Assembly (NCBI RefSeq): GCF_000182565.1 | Contig: NW_015971547.1 | Coordinates: forward strand, 944,921-1,008,920 | Direction: 5' to 3' | Length of the DNA: 64,000 nt | DNA from: Spizellomyces punctatus DAOM BR117 | Lineage: Eukaryota > Chytridiomycota > Chytridiomycetes > Spizellomycetales > Spizellomycetaceae | In this document: in pieces, positions 54,581 through 64,000 of the stretch | Layout of the letters: each line of letters starts with the position of its first letter | Numbering within the stretch: the first letter of the stretch is position 1 | Made by a program: the position numbers and the translations under genes | Notes under the pieces: model-generated | Database searches by the model: none | What the model was told of the DNA's origin: nothing | What the model saw: the letters and a program-made list of their open reading frames with translations, nothing else

Positions 54581-56772
54581 TCAGAAAACAAAACTGGCAA
54601 CCAAAGCAACCAATACGGCGCTAAATCCTCCAACGGAAGAATGCATGGCACTGGAGATGATTGGTATGTTGCCAGTCGGGTTCTGATCAGGGGTCGAGGT
54701 GTTGTTACCGATGGTAGGCTGCGTAATAACTTCTGCGTCCTCGGGGAGAGGAAGGGGTTTGTAGTCAGGCTTCTTATCAACAGTATCACCGTCTTCATTT
54801 GTAACAGGGCCGGCATTATAGGTAGGCAAACTACCCGCGTCTTCCTGGCATGTCAATCCAGAGTAACCCGGTTTGCACATGCACCCGTTAGGAGTGCAGA
54901 CTCCGTTCTGGCCGCACCCACTGGGGCAAGAATTGGTTCCCAAGCCGTTTTCCTTTTGAACCTTGTCACCTTCTTTTTGTTCCGCAGGGTCGGCAGAGCA
55001 CTTTTGAGCGTCAGTTTTGGCACGGCAATTGCCCAACATTTGTGCTTTGATGCCCTCTGAGAAGATGAAAGAACCTGTGCGAACAGCGTCCTTGACACAA
55101 GACATGATGTAGAAGGGGTGATCGACTTGAGACTCGCAGCCGGGAACGTTGAAGAGTTTTGTACAGTAATCAACAGCCTGATTATAGAATTGTTCAGGGC
55201 AGGTCGGGGGACGAGGGACCGTGGGAGTTTCGCCAGGCATGTAGATGGGCTCATTGTCGCCACCGTTGCTTGGTTGGGCCGGGGTGGCCGTGACCGTAGC
55301 GGTGGCAGTAACTGTCTGCGTAATAGGAGTGTATGTCGGAAGTGCGGTGATGGTTGTGTAGTACGTATCCGTAACCGTTGAGGTTGCTGTCGTGTAGGCA
55401 GTCGACGGAGCAGCTGTAACAGTGACCTCTTGAGTAATTTGTGTAGTTTGGTACACAACGCTACTGACGACAATGGTGGTAGCAGAAGCCGCAACGGTGG
55501 TGGAGGCAGAATCCCCAGCGGTGGTCGTGGCTGGCGCAGTGGTGGCAGGACCAGAGGACGAAGCAATTTCAGTAGCTGCCACCGTCGTGGTCGTGGCCGG
55601 AGCGGTTTCAACGGCCGTGGAGGTGATAGTGTTCGTAATAACCGTAGGAATTACAACAGTCGAAACTTGAGTGGCGACCGGCGGAATGGGTTGAGCAGTG
55701 CACGCATTACCACCATTGTAAACGGGAGGTTTTCCCTTATGCGCACAGTTGGCACCGCAGACGAAAATGTCATCTTCGGGAGGGACTTTCCAAGTGTCAC
55801 CAAATACGCTGCCCTTCTTGGTCTTGGTGCCATCTGCACATACCAAATCCGTATCGTCACCGTCTTCGTAAACGTTACAGAGACCTCCGACTTGTTTGTA
55901 GTAAGGACCGCCGAGACGAACCGTCACATCAACATAGTTGAAAGTGTTGAAAACGTTGGAATTCAATTCAATCTGGGAGCCATCTTCGGCAATTTCGATA
56001 ACGTAATGGCGCAAATCCGCTCCAGCCGTAATCTTCAGGCCTTGAATAGCAGCGGATGCTTGGCGGAGAATCATGGCCGCCTTATTGCCTTTCTGCTCGG
56101 TGGTGATGACAACTACTGCTTCACCATAGCGAATGGCGACTCCATTATTGCAGCCGACGCCTGGGCTGCAGTAAAATTGGGTTGTTTGGATAGTCAACAT
56201 GTCATGTTTGACGAGGTAGTGAGTACCCTGAGAATGGTCTGTATAGATAGGTCCAAGAGTGTTAGATGTCAAGATTTGAAATCCCAGATAAAAGTGAACA
56301 ACAACTTACAGTCATAGCGAATTCCACCAAAGGTCTTGTAGTGGGGATCGCCAACAGTCGTACAGGTAACTGCCTTTTTGTACTCTCTCTTGACTGGGTA
56401 TTTGGCCTCTCCACCGTGGTATACGGATCCAGGTGCATTACACCGCCCGAGAAGGTTGTACGTAAGCTCGCCGATCTTTGTATACTGGTTGATGGGGAAG
56501 AGCGTGATGCCTTTCCAGGTATTCCAGTCGTTGGAATTGTATTCGGTCGTGCAGTTGCTTGATTTCATGCCAGGTGTGTCCCAGATGATGGTGGCCTTGT
56601 CCTTTGGGGGACTCTTGAGTCGGCATTTGAACTCTGTTGCAATCTTGACGTCGGCAATGGAGAGGAGTGGAGGATCAAACTCTAGGAAATCTGTAATGCT
56701 CTGTCCCAAGACCGAGGTCGACGCCCCAAGCAACAAGCTTGAAGCAAGGAGAATCTTTGATAGAAGAGGCAT
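54581..56772 (-). CDS. GPI-anchored von Willebrand factor D-domain surface protein with EGF-like repeat, 706 residues
   Basis: Two exons (56772-56310, 56238-54581). A signal peptide (LSKILLASSLLLGASTSV, cleavage at LGQ) starts the protein. A vWFD domain runs from about 135: CTTVGDPHYKTFGGIRYDYH (the GDPHY signature), SQGTHYLVKHDMLTIQT, VAIRYGEAVVVIT, VDVTVRLGGPYYKQVGGLCN. A long T/V/A-rich stalk follows (about 350-510, TTSTAVETAPATTTTVAATE, likely O-glycosylated), then a cysteine-rich part, an EGF-like repeat (CPSGCGQNGVCTPNGC, MCKPGYSGLTCQ) and a final hydrophobic segment (SAVLVALVASFVF) fitting a GPI anchor. vWFD domains mediate assembly and adhesion in animal mucins, zonadhesin and vitellogenin. 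In this fungus it would be a cell-surface adhesin; that is inference. Confidence 0.88.
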
Positions 56773-57713
56773 AACTGAGAGATCTATAGATCTATAAAAT
56801 TGTAGGCAGGAGGTCTATAGGAATGGGGGACAAGGGGAAACCTCGACGGACAACCCTCTTTTAAGTTGGCAGAGGAGATGCCCTTGTCCTTTGCACTTCT
56901 CGTAAAGGACCACAGCCTCTTCTCTCTTTTTCCAACGACAACGGAAGGAAGGTCATGTCTTTCTTACTCTAATCTTTCTAGTGTCCAGTTGGAATAGTTC
57001 ATTAAAAAAGCAAACCCTTTATTCCGTGGCGAAAGTTACGGCAAACTCTCTCTCCATGGCTGTATAGTTTTCCAAAGTTCGACCTAGATGTTCCTTTTGT
57101 CCAACAATATGAAATTAAAGAGAAATTTCTCTCCTTTGCCTTGCCCACCACCATTGCTGAATGCAAGTGGTTTTATTTCCTTTTATTTTGCAAAAAGCAA
57201 CTTGAAGGCCACACTTTTATCTGCGGTGGAGTCTTTTTCCTCTTGTTCTTTTTAACAAACAATAACGAATAATGCCACACCCATGCAAAAAATGGCTATC
57301 CATTTTACGATAATCTCATTGGTGTTTGCTAGTGCTCATCGTTTTAAAAGCAAAAGCTGAACTTGGAAAAGAAAGCGGCAAACCTTGTCCACGTGATTTT
57401 GATGTCATCCCCCCTTTTGTCTCAGGTGCGGATCCTTGCGGTTCGTTAGGGATTAGGTAAGGGCACGCGCTCCTTAAACCCAGACGCTTGACAAGGTGTG
57501 TGTAGTCGGGTGTTTTTGTTTGACGTGCGAGAAACAAAAAAAAAAAAAAGGAAAAACAAGGTCTGCGAATAAGGGGCTCGCAAAACGACTGGGAAAGACA
57601 GCCATCATGACTTCCGGCCCCTCAGATAGCGACAATATGGACCTTCTTTGTGGAAAACTTGTTTTCAACCTCCTCGTGGTTGTTGTCGTTGTCTGCGCAA
57701 CGAGTAGAGCACC
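56773..57713. other. Divergent intergenic region of 0.9 kb
   Basis: Promoter region of the vWFD gene (minus) and the F-box/LRR-like gene (plus). It is AT- and CT-rich, with a poly-A run at about 57536. Frames crossing it are shadows. There is no repeat. Confidence 0.4.
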
Positions 57714-59908
57714 ATGTCTGAAGGATGTCGTCTTGTCGTGGCAGACCTGCCAATAGAAATTATCTGCCATATATTCTCGTTTCTTTCCTTCCATGAGCAA
57801 ATACCAGGGTTAGCAAAAGTGTGTCGTACTTGGCGAGGTGCTCTACGGGACCTTCGTGTAAGATATCTCCACGTTTACAGCGGTTCTCTACTACCTTTTA
57901 ACAAATGCTAATTTTTCATCTCCGGATATAGACATTGAGCTTGGAGGCCACAATTTCTGTTTTGGATTATACACTGCCTAGGATTCTATCAGGGTATCCC
58001 CGCCTCGAACGTCTCATCATTGAGCCGTCTCGTTACATTGACACCATCGATGCCGCCTACCTTCTGACAAAGGTAGCACAACAGTTTAGAGGACATTCCA
58101 CGTTACGCTATCTCTTTTGCTCGAGCGATTGGATAGTACCTGGCGCAGTGGAGGGTTGTCCTCGATTAGAGGTCCTTATTGTACCAAGCTTGCGGGGAAA
58201 GGAAGAAGAAGAAGAGGAAGAACCGCAAGGGGTTAGTGGAATGGAAGAAGATGGTAGAGGATCCGGTATGGATACAATGGATGTGGAGTATCCAGATGAT
58301 TTGCACGAAAGTGAACGAAGAATAGGAGGGAGGCATTGGGAAATTTGGCGAGGGTCGGGAATGAGAAGAAATTTGACATGGATCATGAAGCACAAACCTA
58401 CTCTTACCCACATTGAGATGAACAAGCCGACTTTTTGGAATCGTATACCAAAGGTGGCTCCGGCTTCTCCATCGCCAATATTAAAACATCTGAAACTGTC
58501 GGATATTTGCTCATGGGCACTGGTCAACTTTCTTGATGTCCTTCGACAGTCTGGTCAACTAGAGCGACCTGGCCTACCGCACCTCACCACATTAACGTTG
58601 GATTTAGACTGGCTCATCGTCCCAACGAACGCGTACGAAGCTATTTCTCTTGGCTGCCCGAATTTGCAATCCCTTACCTTCATATACGCCAACTTGACAC
58701 CGGCTGGCGTGGAAGCTATAGCCACTCATCTCCCTCGGTTAAAGTGTCTGGTGATGGACAAATGCGACATGTGGTTTTACCACGGCTGGATGTCTTTGGT
58801 ACGGTACCTCTGTAGTAGAATGAAGGAACTGGAAAAAGTTGGCTTGGAAAAGTGTTCTTTCAGAGAGCTGCCGCTCACGATGCAAGTACGGTTCCCTGTA
58901 TATAGTACGCGAGCAGGAACAATGGGATGGTGGACACATTCACTGCGGTCGCTGAAATTGTACGCAAATGATGAATATCGACCAAGTACAGCCGATCTCA
59001 AAGAGGTAGTGGAACGCTTTCCACAGCTGCAGGAGTTGAAACTGGAAGTCCCAGCGGAAACGTTTACAAAGGATGGAATCGCGGTGTGGGGTCCTGCTGC
59101 GGTCAACTTACACGGCTTGAAGAAACTAGTCCTGCGGAGTGGCAAGTACGAACCATACGGGACAGAGCCAGTTGCGGGTGATACTCCACTCCACTTGCCG
59201 AACCTTCAGACCCTGTCCATATGGTCATGCCCCATTTTCCCTTTCAACTTTATTCTACCGAATGCATCGAATCTTACCACTCTGAAGCTCAATTTTCTTC
59301 CCACAATCTTACCTGACACGACCTTTATCAGTCTTCCAAACCTTCGCTATCTTGCTGTCCGAGGGATAACGATACTTGCTCATCAAATATGTCTGTCGAT
59401 CGTTAATGCCCTCACCGCGGACAGCCCCAAACTTGAAGTTTTGATAATGGAGGCACTCCATCGAGATTGCTCGAATCTCCCGTCCACATTTTTTCCCCGT
59501 CTTGTCGAAAAGTGCCCAAAACTCAAGGTGATACGGCTAGATCGCTTCATAACCCCAAGGTGCACTCTTACACTGCTGGCAAGTGCCACTATTTGGCCTG
59601 ATCTCGTGTCTTTTCATGTTTGGGGCCAATCGGCTATTCATGGAGCCACATTGGAATGGGAGCAAACTTCACTCGGTCCGTTTTTGCAAACCCACCGATT
59701 GCTCCGATCCTTCCACGTCGGCTTGCATACTCTGGAAGTGCCGGGATTTGAACTAGAGGGTAGATGTATGGATGAGCACGGGTATGCCCGGAATGTTGTC
59801 TCGTATGCAACGTATGCAAGGTCTATCAAAGCACGTTGGTGGTGGTTAGAAGATGTTGTGGTTCATGGCCCTATTAAGCGACGAAGCGTCGCAGACTCGC
59901 TCCTGTAA
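57714..59908 (+). CDS. F-box protein with leucine-rich-repeat-like C-terminus, 706 residues
   Basis: Two exons (57714-57857, 57932-59908). The first exon encodes an F-box: LVVADLPIEIICHIFSFLSF, HEQIPGLAKVCRTWRGAL. The rest is a solenoid of irregular leucine-rich repeats (L-x-x-L-x-L at about 25-residue spacing): HPKPTLTHIEMNK, PGLPHLTTLTLDLDWLIV, CPNLQSLTFIYANL, LPRLKCLVMDKCDM, HSLRSLKLYANDEY, FPQLQELKLEVPAE, LPNLQTLSIWSCPI, ASNLTTLKLNFLPT, SPKLEVLIMEALHR and CPKLKVIRLDRFIT. A short acidic run (EEEEEEEPQ) lies near 140. F-box/LRR proteins are substrate adaptors of SCF ubiquitin ligases. The target is unknown. The repeats are too diverged for simple detection but the spacing is regular. Confidence 0.88.
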
Positions 59909-60087
59909 CAACGCAACAAGAAACAGTTTCATAGATAGTATATAGGTATTTGTAGATGAGGCTTGTGGAAATAAACTTTTGGTTATCTTGATCAGGAGGA
60001 TGCACAGCCCAACAAAAGGACCCCATAGTTTTTAGCGCTAGTGGCTTAGTACGATGCGAGACAAAAGGGGAACGCGGGTTGTTTCAG

Positions 60088-63000
60088 CGGCAAGTTTCAT
60101 TTGCGCAACCCCCAAGCCGCACAGCGCTTACGGCACCAATTTTACAAGACCTGAGCTTGCAAGCGACAAGTGTTCCCATTTCATTCTTACCTCGTCGCTC
60201 ATTTGCCTGGCGCAAAAGAATGAGTGAGGGTGCGACCATGCGAGAGTTGGTTTCAACAACCGCTCGAGATGGAGATCCGTCAAGCCCACACCAGCGACAG
60301 TCCATAGCGTCGTACTATACGGACATGACATTTCCCACCCTAACTCAAGCTCTCCGAATTCGAACTAGTGCTCACTTTGAGGCAAGGGACTCGAACTGGA
60401 GCGGATCGCCTTCATTGATATCAGCTCCATCTGATTTTGTGTCGGAGCCCCGGAGCTCACTTGCGGCTTCCTTCACATACGATAAAGATGGCGAGCAGGC
60501 ATATTTTATGTTAATGCAGCAACAGCAACAGCTACAGCAACAACAACCGGCAAACCCTATCAGCGGTCGTTTGACTGGATCTACACCAAGGCGATCTATC
60601 ATCAAAACTGCCGCGAAGCAGAGGTCAAGGTCGCGGCCCATGTCCCGAGTATCGGAAGATGCTTCCGCGCTCAAAGGTAGTATTGGTGAACTAGAAATAA
60701 ATACCGAGCTACATCCCACCAGCGATATAGAGGCGAAGCAATATATAGCGGGCGCTCCCCATTCAACCCGATATCGAGAAGCTCCTGGCAAGGAGAGCGG
60801 ATCTGACAATAGCCAGCGCGACTCAGTTCTACCATCTGCTGAATCGCAGAAGATCCCTGCTCTGAACTACTATTCACTGCCCTCTCCAAAGTTTGTTTCG
60901 ATGGTGAATCTTCCCGACGTAGCGCAACCTAAATATGCGGAAACGAGGTCATCGGCCTCGTTCGGAATGACACCAGTGAGCGCGCAAGATGGCGTAACCC
61001 CACCTATATCACCCCCAGATAGCGCATTACTGCCTACTCCGTCTGTGTCTATAAGTTCACCGTCTGTGACCAACGGAACCGTGACTAGTGCGAGCCAAAG
61101 CGATACAACCATAGATTCCAGAGGGAATATGATGCATTCTGTGATGCAGTCCTTGTTTCCATCGTCTCTTGGTGCAATCTCTCCTGTTTTCTCGGGTCAT
61201 TTGTATAAACTGGGGCGAAACAAGCGATGGCAATGGCGGGTAAGCCATTTTTCGACAGTTCAGAAATTATGCTTCCGGCTGTTCTAACATATCCTTGTTG
61301 CAGCTCCTTCGCTTTGATGGTACCCTGTTGACATGCCTTGGCACTAGTAAAATAAAACTTCCCAGAAAAACAGCCGCCGTTTTGTCATCAACAACTAATA
61401 CAACCTACATTCCTATCCCTAATGCTCAACCGATGCCTCTTCTCACAAGTGCTCTACTTGCGGACGAACATCATTCGCCGCTGACTACCAACGCTGGGTC
61501 GCCAGTGTCCAAATGGGTTCACCTTCCAAAATGGACGATCCACATTGGGAGTGTAACGCATATTTCTTTATTAAAGCGTACAAAGAATCGGCGAATGTAC
61601 CAACCTGTCGACCTTCCCATAGATGGGGCCTCACCGAAGAGTACAACGGCAGGTGGTGATGGCAAGTCGGAGGCGGGCACACAACCGGAACGTACTACGC
61701 CTGCGTGGTTTGGAAACGCCAAGAAATGTTTTGTTATCCGAACTAATGACGGGAAGAACTATATCTTGCGGGCCAAGAAAAATGAAGATCTGGAGCGCTG
61801 GTTGTTTGTACTTGTGGCGATGTGGAGAGTAGTGCGTGCTGGCATTGCTGATGGTTCCACGCAACTCTCTCAAAGGCAATCGGTGTCGCTGGGTGGTGAC
61901 ATGTGGATGGATACTATCGGAAGAATTAGACGACATGTTTCCTTTGTACCGCCCCCGATTGAGCATTCTGTAGAATATCCACAAGGACGACGAAGATCCA
62001 CTTCAGAACCTGCTCCAGTGGATATGCTAGCGATCATGTCATCATCTTCCTCTAAATCCGGGCGAATGTCGGTGGCAAGTAACAGGATATCCGTGGACCA
62101 TGCAATGCGTCAGCGTCGGGAGTCTCAGCAGCGTCAAGCAGCTCCAAAAAGTGCCCCTATTCCGGAAGAGGGACCACTTTCTGCCAATGTCGTGGACGAC
62201 GATAAATCTTGGATACATGATGTAGATCTCGTCACCAGTGGAGCGCAAATCACACCGATTGATGTTACATCGGATTCCGATCCGAAAGGCGACAGCGGTT
62301 CCTCAGTACGGCCAATAACCGTTTTTAGCGTCACGATCATGCAGCAGTTGGATGAACTTGCTCGTGATCTTCGCGGTGCCCAGCAGAGACAACTGGAGTT
62401 GTCCAAATTGGGGGTAAAGACCGGCATGGTTACGCTACCATGGTACCCTGAAAGAAAAGATTCGCTGCCTGAAGTCACTGGCGCTCCCAACGTAGTCACT
62501 CACGGACGACCTACGAACCGCAGAATGGAGGATCGGCGTGGAGAACGCAGGAGTCCTGTCAAGCAACATCAACCAATGCCGGCGCCAGGACAAGGGCGAG
62601 ACAGAGTTTTAGAGCATTCTCGGGAGGACGAGAGGCCGATGGAGCAACCTCAGGAACGCGGGCATCCGTATGAAGAACAGCAGCCAGAAGCTCTTCAAGA
62701 CATCACGTACCCGCCGCGTTTAGAATCTAAAAACTCACACTTTTTGCGGGGAGGAAAGGGTAAAAACAAGCTGGCACAGAAAGGCTCTTCTGACGACGAC
62801 GTAGTTGCAACGCGTAGAGAAACCGTCGTAACTTACCATCCCGATGACGCAGCCAATACGCACCACGTAACGGTATCGGAGAACGGCAGCATCAAAGCCG
62901 ACTCACCACCTGTAACTGCAACTAATATGCCAACTCAACCTATAAAACCTTCACGTCTCAAGACCCTGCAATCGACACCTACCATTACGTGGGCCCCACT

Positions 63001-63247
63001 CCCACCTTCCATCTCATCCGGCAACGCCGAAAAACGCGTCCCCCGTTCTTCAGCCTCCATCTCACAGGCTGTAGCAGACGCATGGCGATCATCCCTGGCC
63101 AGTCTCATCGAACATGACAAAGGCGTCCGAGTATCGGTGTCTGGGGAAGCTCCAGGTGAACTGAGCTTGGATCGCTGGATCGAAATGAGAAGGCGCCAAG
63201 TCGATTGGAGTCGAGTTGAGGTATCTACCGGCCAGGGAACCATCTAG
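60088..63247 (+). CDS. PH-domain protein with disordered flanks
   Basis: Exons 60088-61239 and 61304-63247 join in frame. The frame has no ATG before 60220 (MSEGATMREL), yet coding-like sequence starts at 60088 after a good acceptor (TTGTTTCAG). Either an unseen upstream exon exists or translation starts at 60220. A split PH domain spans the second splice: VFSGHLYKLGRNKRWQWRLL, RFDGTLLTCLG, later KWTIHIGSVTHISLLKRT, KKCFVIRTNDGKNYILRA and DLERWLFVLVAMWRVV. A 60-residue insertion sits between the strands. A poly-Q run (MQQQQQLQQQQ) precedes it at about 150. The C-terminal 450 residues are disordered, with basic and P-rich parts. PH domains bind phosphoinositides and similar proteins act in trafficking or polarity; the function here is not known. 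Confidence 0.75.
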
Positions 63248-63537
63248 ATAGCTGCTATATTATTTCTAGAATTGTAGCAAGTAGCCACTGATCGAACATT
63301 TGCGTCATGTGTTATCTTTGAGTAGGTTTTATATAGATATTTTAATCTCTGTTGCAGATTAGACCTATGAGTGTAGATTATTCTAGATGGAATGTGTAAG
63401 TAATTTCTCTCTTCAGTATGTCTCTTTTTTCCCGAATCTCTTGTTAAGCTGTGTGTGCAGTAAGTATGACAGGCAAATGTCCGCGTCGGAGCTTATGTTA
63501 TTGATAAGTACATCCTGACCTCTCGTACTGATAACAA

Positions 63538-63609
63538 TCCGCATTGGTCCAGTGGTTAGGATTCCGCGCTCTCACCGCGGCGGCCGGGGTTCGATTCCCC
63601 GATGCGGAA
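63538..63609 (+). tRNA. trnE-CUC: tRNA-Glu (anticodon CTC), no intron
   Basis: A 72-nt gene. The acceptor stem is TCCGCAT (63538-63544) paired with ATGCGGA (63602-63608), with an A discriminator at 63609. The anticodon stem CCGCG/CGCGG (63564-63568, 63576-63580) encloses loop CTCTCAC with anticodon CTC at 63571-63573, which reads GAG (Glu). The T arm CGGGG-TTCGATT-CCCCG is perfect. The D arm has the A box TGGTCCAGTGG. CCA is not encoded, as expected. Confidence 0.95.
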
Positions 63610-63899
63610 CTATGGGGTTTGCGTGACCGATATTTTTCCAGATGCCTCTAATCGGTGCTGACAGGCAATCTATGACATGACCATATTGATTTTGCTCCAA
63701 ATCAAATCGAGCTGGACAAAGGACAGTAGATTTCTTTCTAACAGTATCTGATATATTCACATCAAGGAACAGACCGGAAAAATTATATGTACATGCAAGA
63801 CAAATTTGGACTATCGCCTAGTCTCCAATAATATGTCTGCGCCTAATAGAAGGTTTGACGCAACAGCACAAGAGGGTTCACACCAACAACAGTCTACGC

Positions 63900-64000
63900 T
63901 CAAGATCCTCCTAGATTCAGCTCACTCACAACCCCTTCCATTAACGAGCTGTGGTCCGGATGTGAAAAGACGACATTCTGTCGTACGTGCTGCGAATCTT
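63900..64000 (-). CDS. Possible 3' end of a gene running off the right edge
   Basis: One minus-strand frame is open from the edge to a TGA at 63902-63900 and reads as plausible protein (HVRQNVVFSHPDHSSLMEGV, then VSELNLGGS). Thirty-three codons are too few for a family call. Confidence 0.3.
   Translation of the reverse strand, partial: DSQHVRQNVVFSHPDHSSLMEGVVSELNLGGS

Noticed and set aside
54853-55611. 252-codon minus-strand frame rich in L, P and R
   Set aside because: Out-of-frame reading of the same stalk sequence; no domain and no independent start context.
55430-56317. 295-codon plus-strand frame rich in G and R, antisense to the vWFD gene
   Set aside because: It is a shadow of the T/V/A-rich stalk and the vWFD domain read backwards; the minus strand has signal peptide, domains and GPI signal.
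1-64000. CRISPR array, insertion sequence or prophage
   Set aside because: No regularly spaced repeats, transposase or phage genes; the intron-rich genes show eukaryotic nuclear DNA.

Overview
The window looks like nuclear DNA of an early-diverging, probably zoosporic (chytrid-like) fungus. This is inference. The evidence is intron-rich genes with short GT-AG introns, fungal-specific proteins (a Spa2-type polarisome scaffold, a GPI-anchored chitin deacetylase, a DUF1769 protein, a cytochrome b5-acyl-CoA dehydrogenase fusion) and proteins typical of basal fungi and other eukaryotes rather than yeasts (a class C, GABA-B-like receptor, a von Willebrand factor D surface protein, an IQCH-like pre-ATP-grasp protein, a PP2-like F-box protein). 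There are no operons. Exon structures were assembled by hand from splice sites and conserved frames.

Left part (1-18.9 kb): the 5' end of a pre-ATP-grasp gene runs off the left edge. Two unrecognised minus-strand genes follow, then a PP2-like F-box gene and a tentative small gene. Next come two diverged tandem copies of a GH5-type glycoside hydrolase: one has an N-terminal dual-acylation motif, the other has two transmembrane helices inserted between its catalytic glutamates. After an unrecognised gene come an RNase H-domain gene with a lysine-rich, internally duplicated and apparently truncated tail, a seven-helix membrane protein and a DUF1769 gene.

Middle (19-46 kb): a C2H2 zinc-finger regulator, an NDUFA4-like subunit, a cytochrome b5-acyl-CoA dehydrogenase, a GRAM-domain contact-site-type protein, a four-helix membrane protein, two small proteins (one secreted), Spa2, chitin deacetylase, a long sterol-glucosyltransferase-type enzyme and, head to head with it, a saccharopine-dehydrogenase-like oxidoreductase. 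Small tandem repeats lie at 22.6, 29.4 and 31.9 kb.

Right part (46-64 kb): a tRNA-like A/B-box segment next to a 57-bp near-perfect inverted repeat, a very acidic 1059-residue protein, the class C receptor, the vWFD/EGF/GPI surface protein, an F-box/leucine-rich-repeat-like protein, a PH-domain protein, tRNA-Glu(CUC), and the probable 3' end of another gene at the right edge.

Recurring themes are the cell surface and wall (chitin deacetylase, GH5-type enzymes, vWFD protein, secreted cysteine protein), membranes, lipids and contact sites (sterol glucosyltransferase, GRAM protein, b5-acyl-CoA dehydrogenase), polarity and signalling (Spa2, class C receptor, PH protein) and ubiquitin targeting (two F-box genes). 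Nothing indicates a co-regulated cluster. The least expected items are the membrane hairpin inside the GH5-type barrel and the foldback element beside a tRNA-like head.
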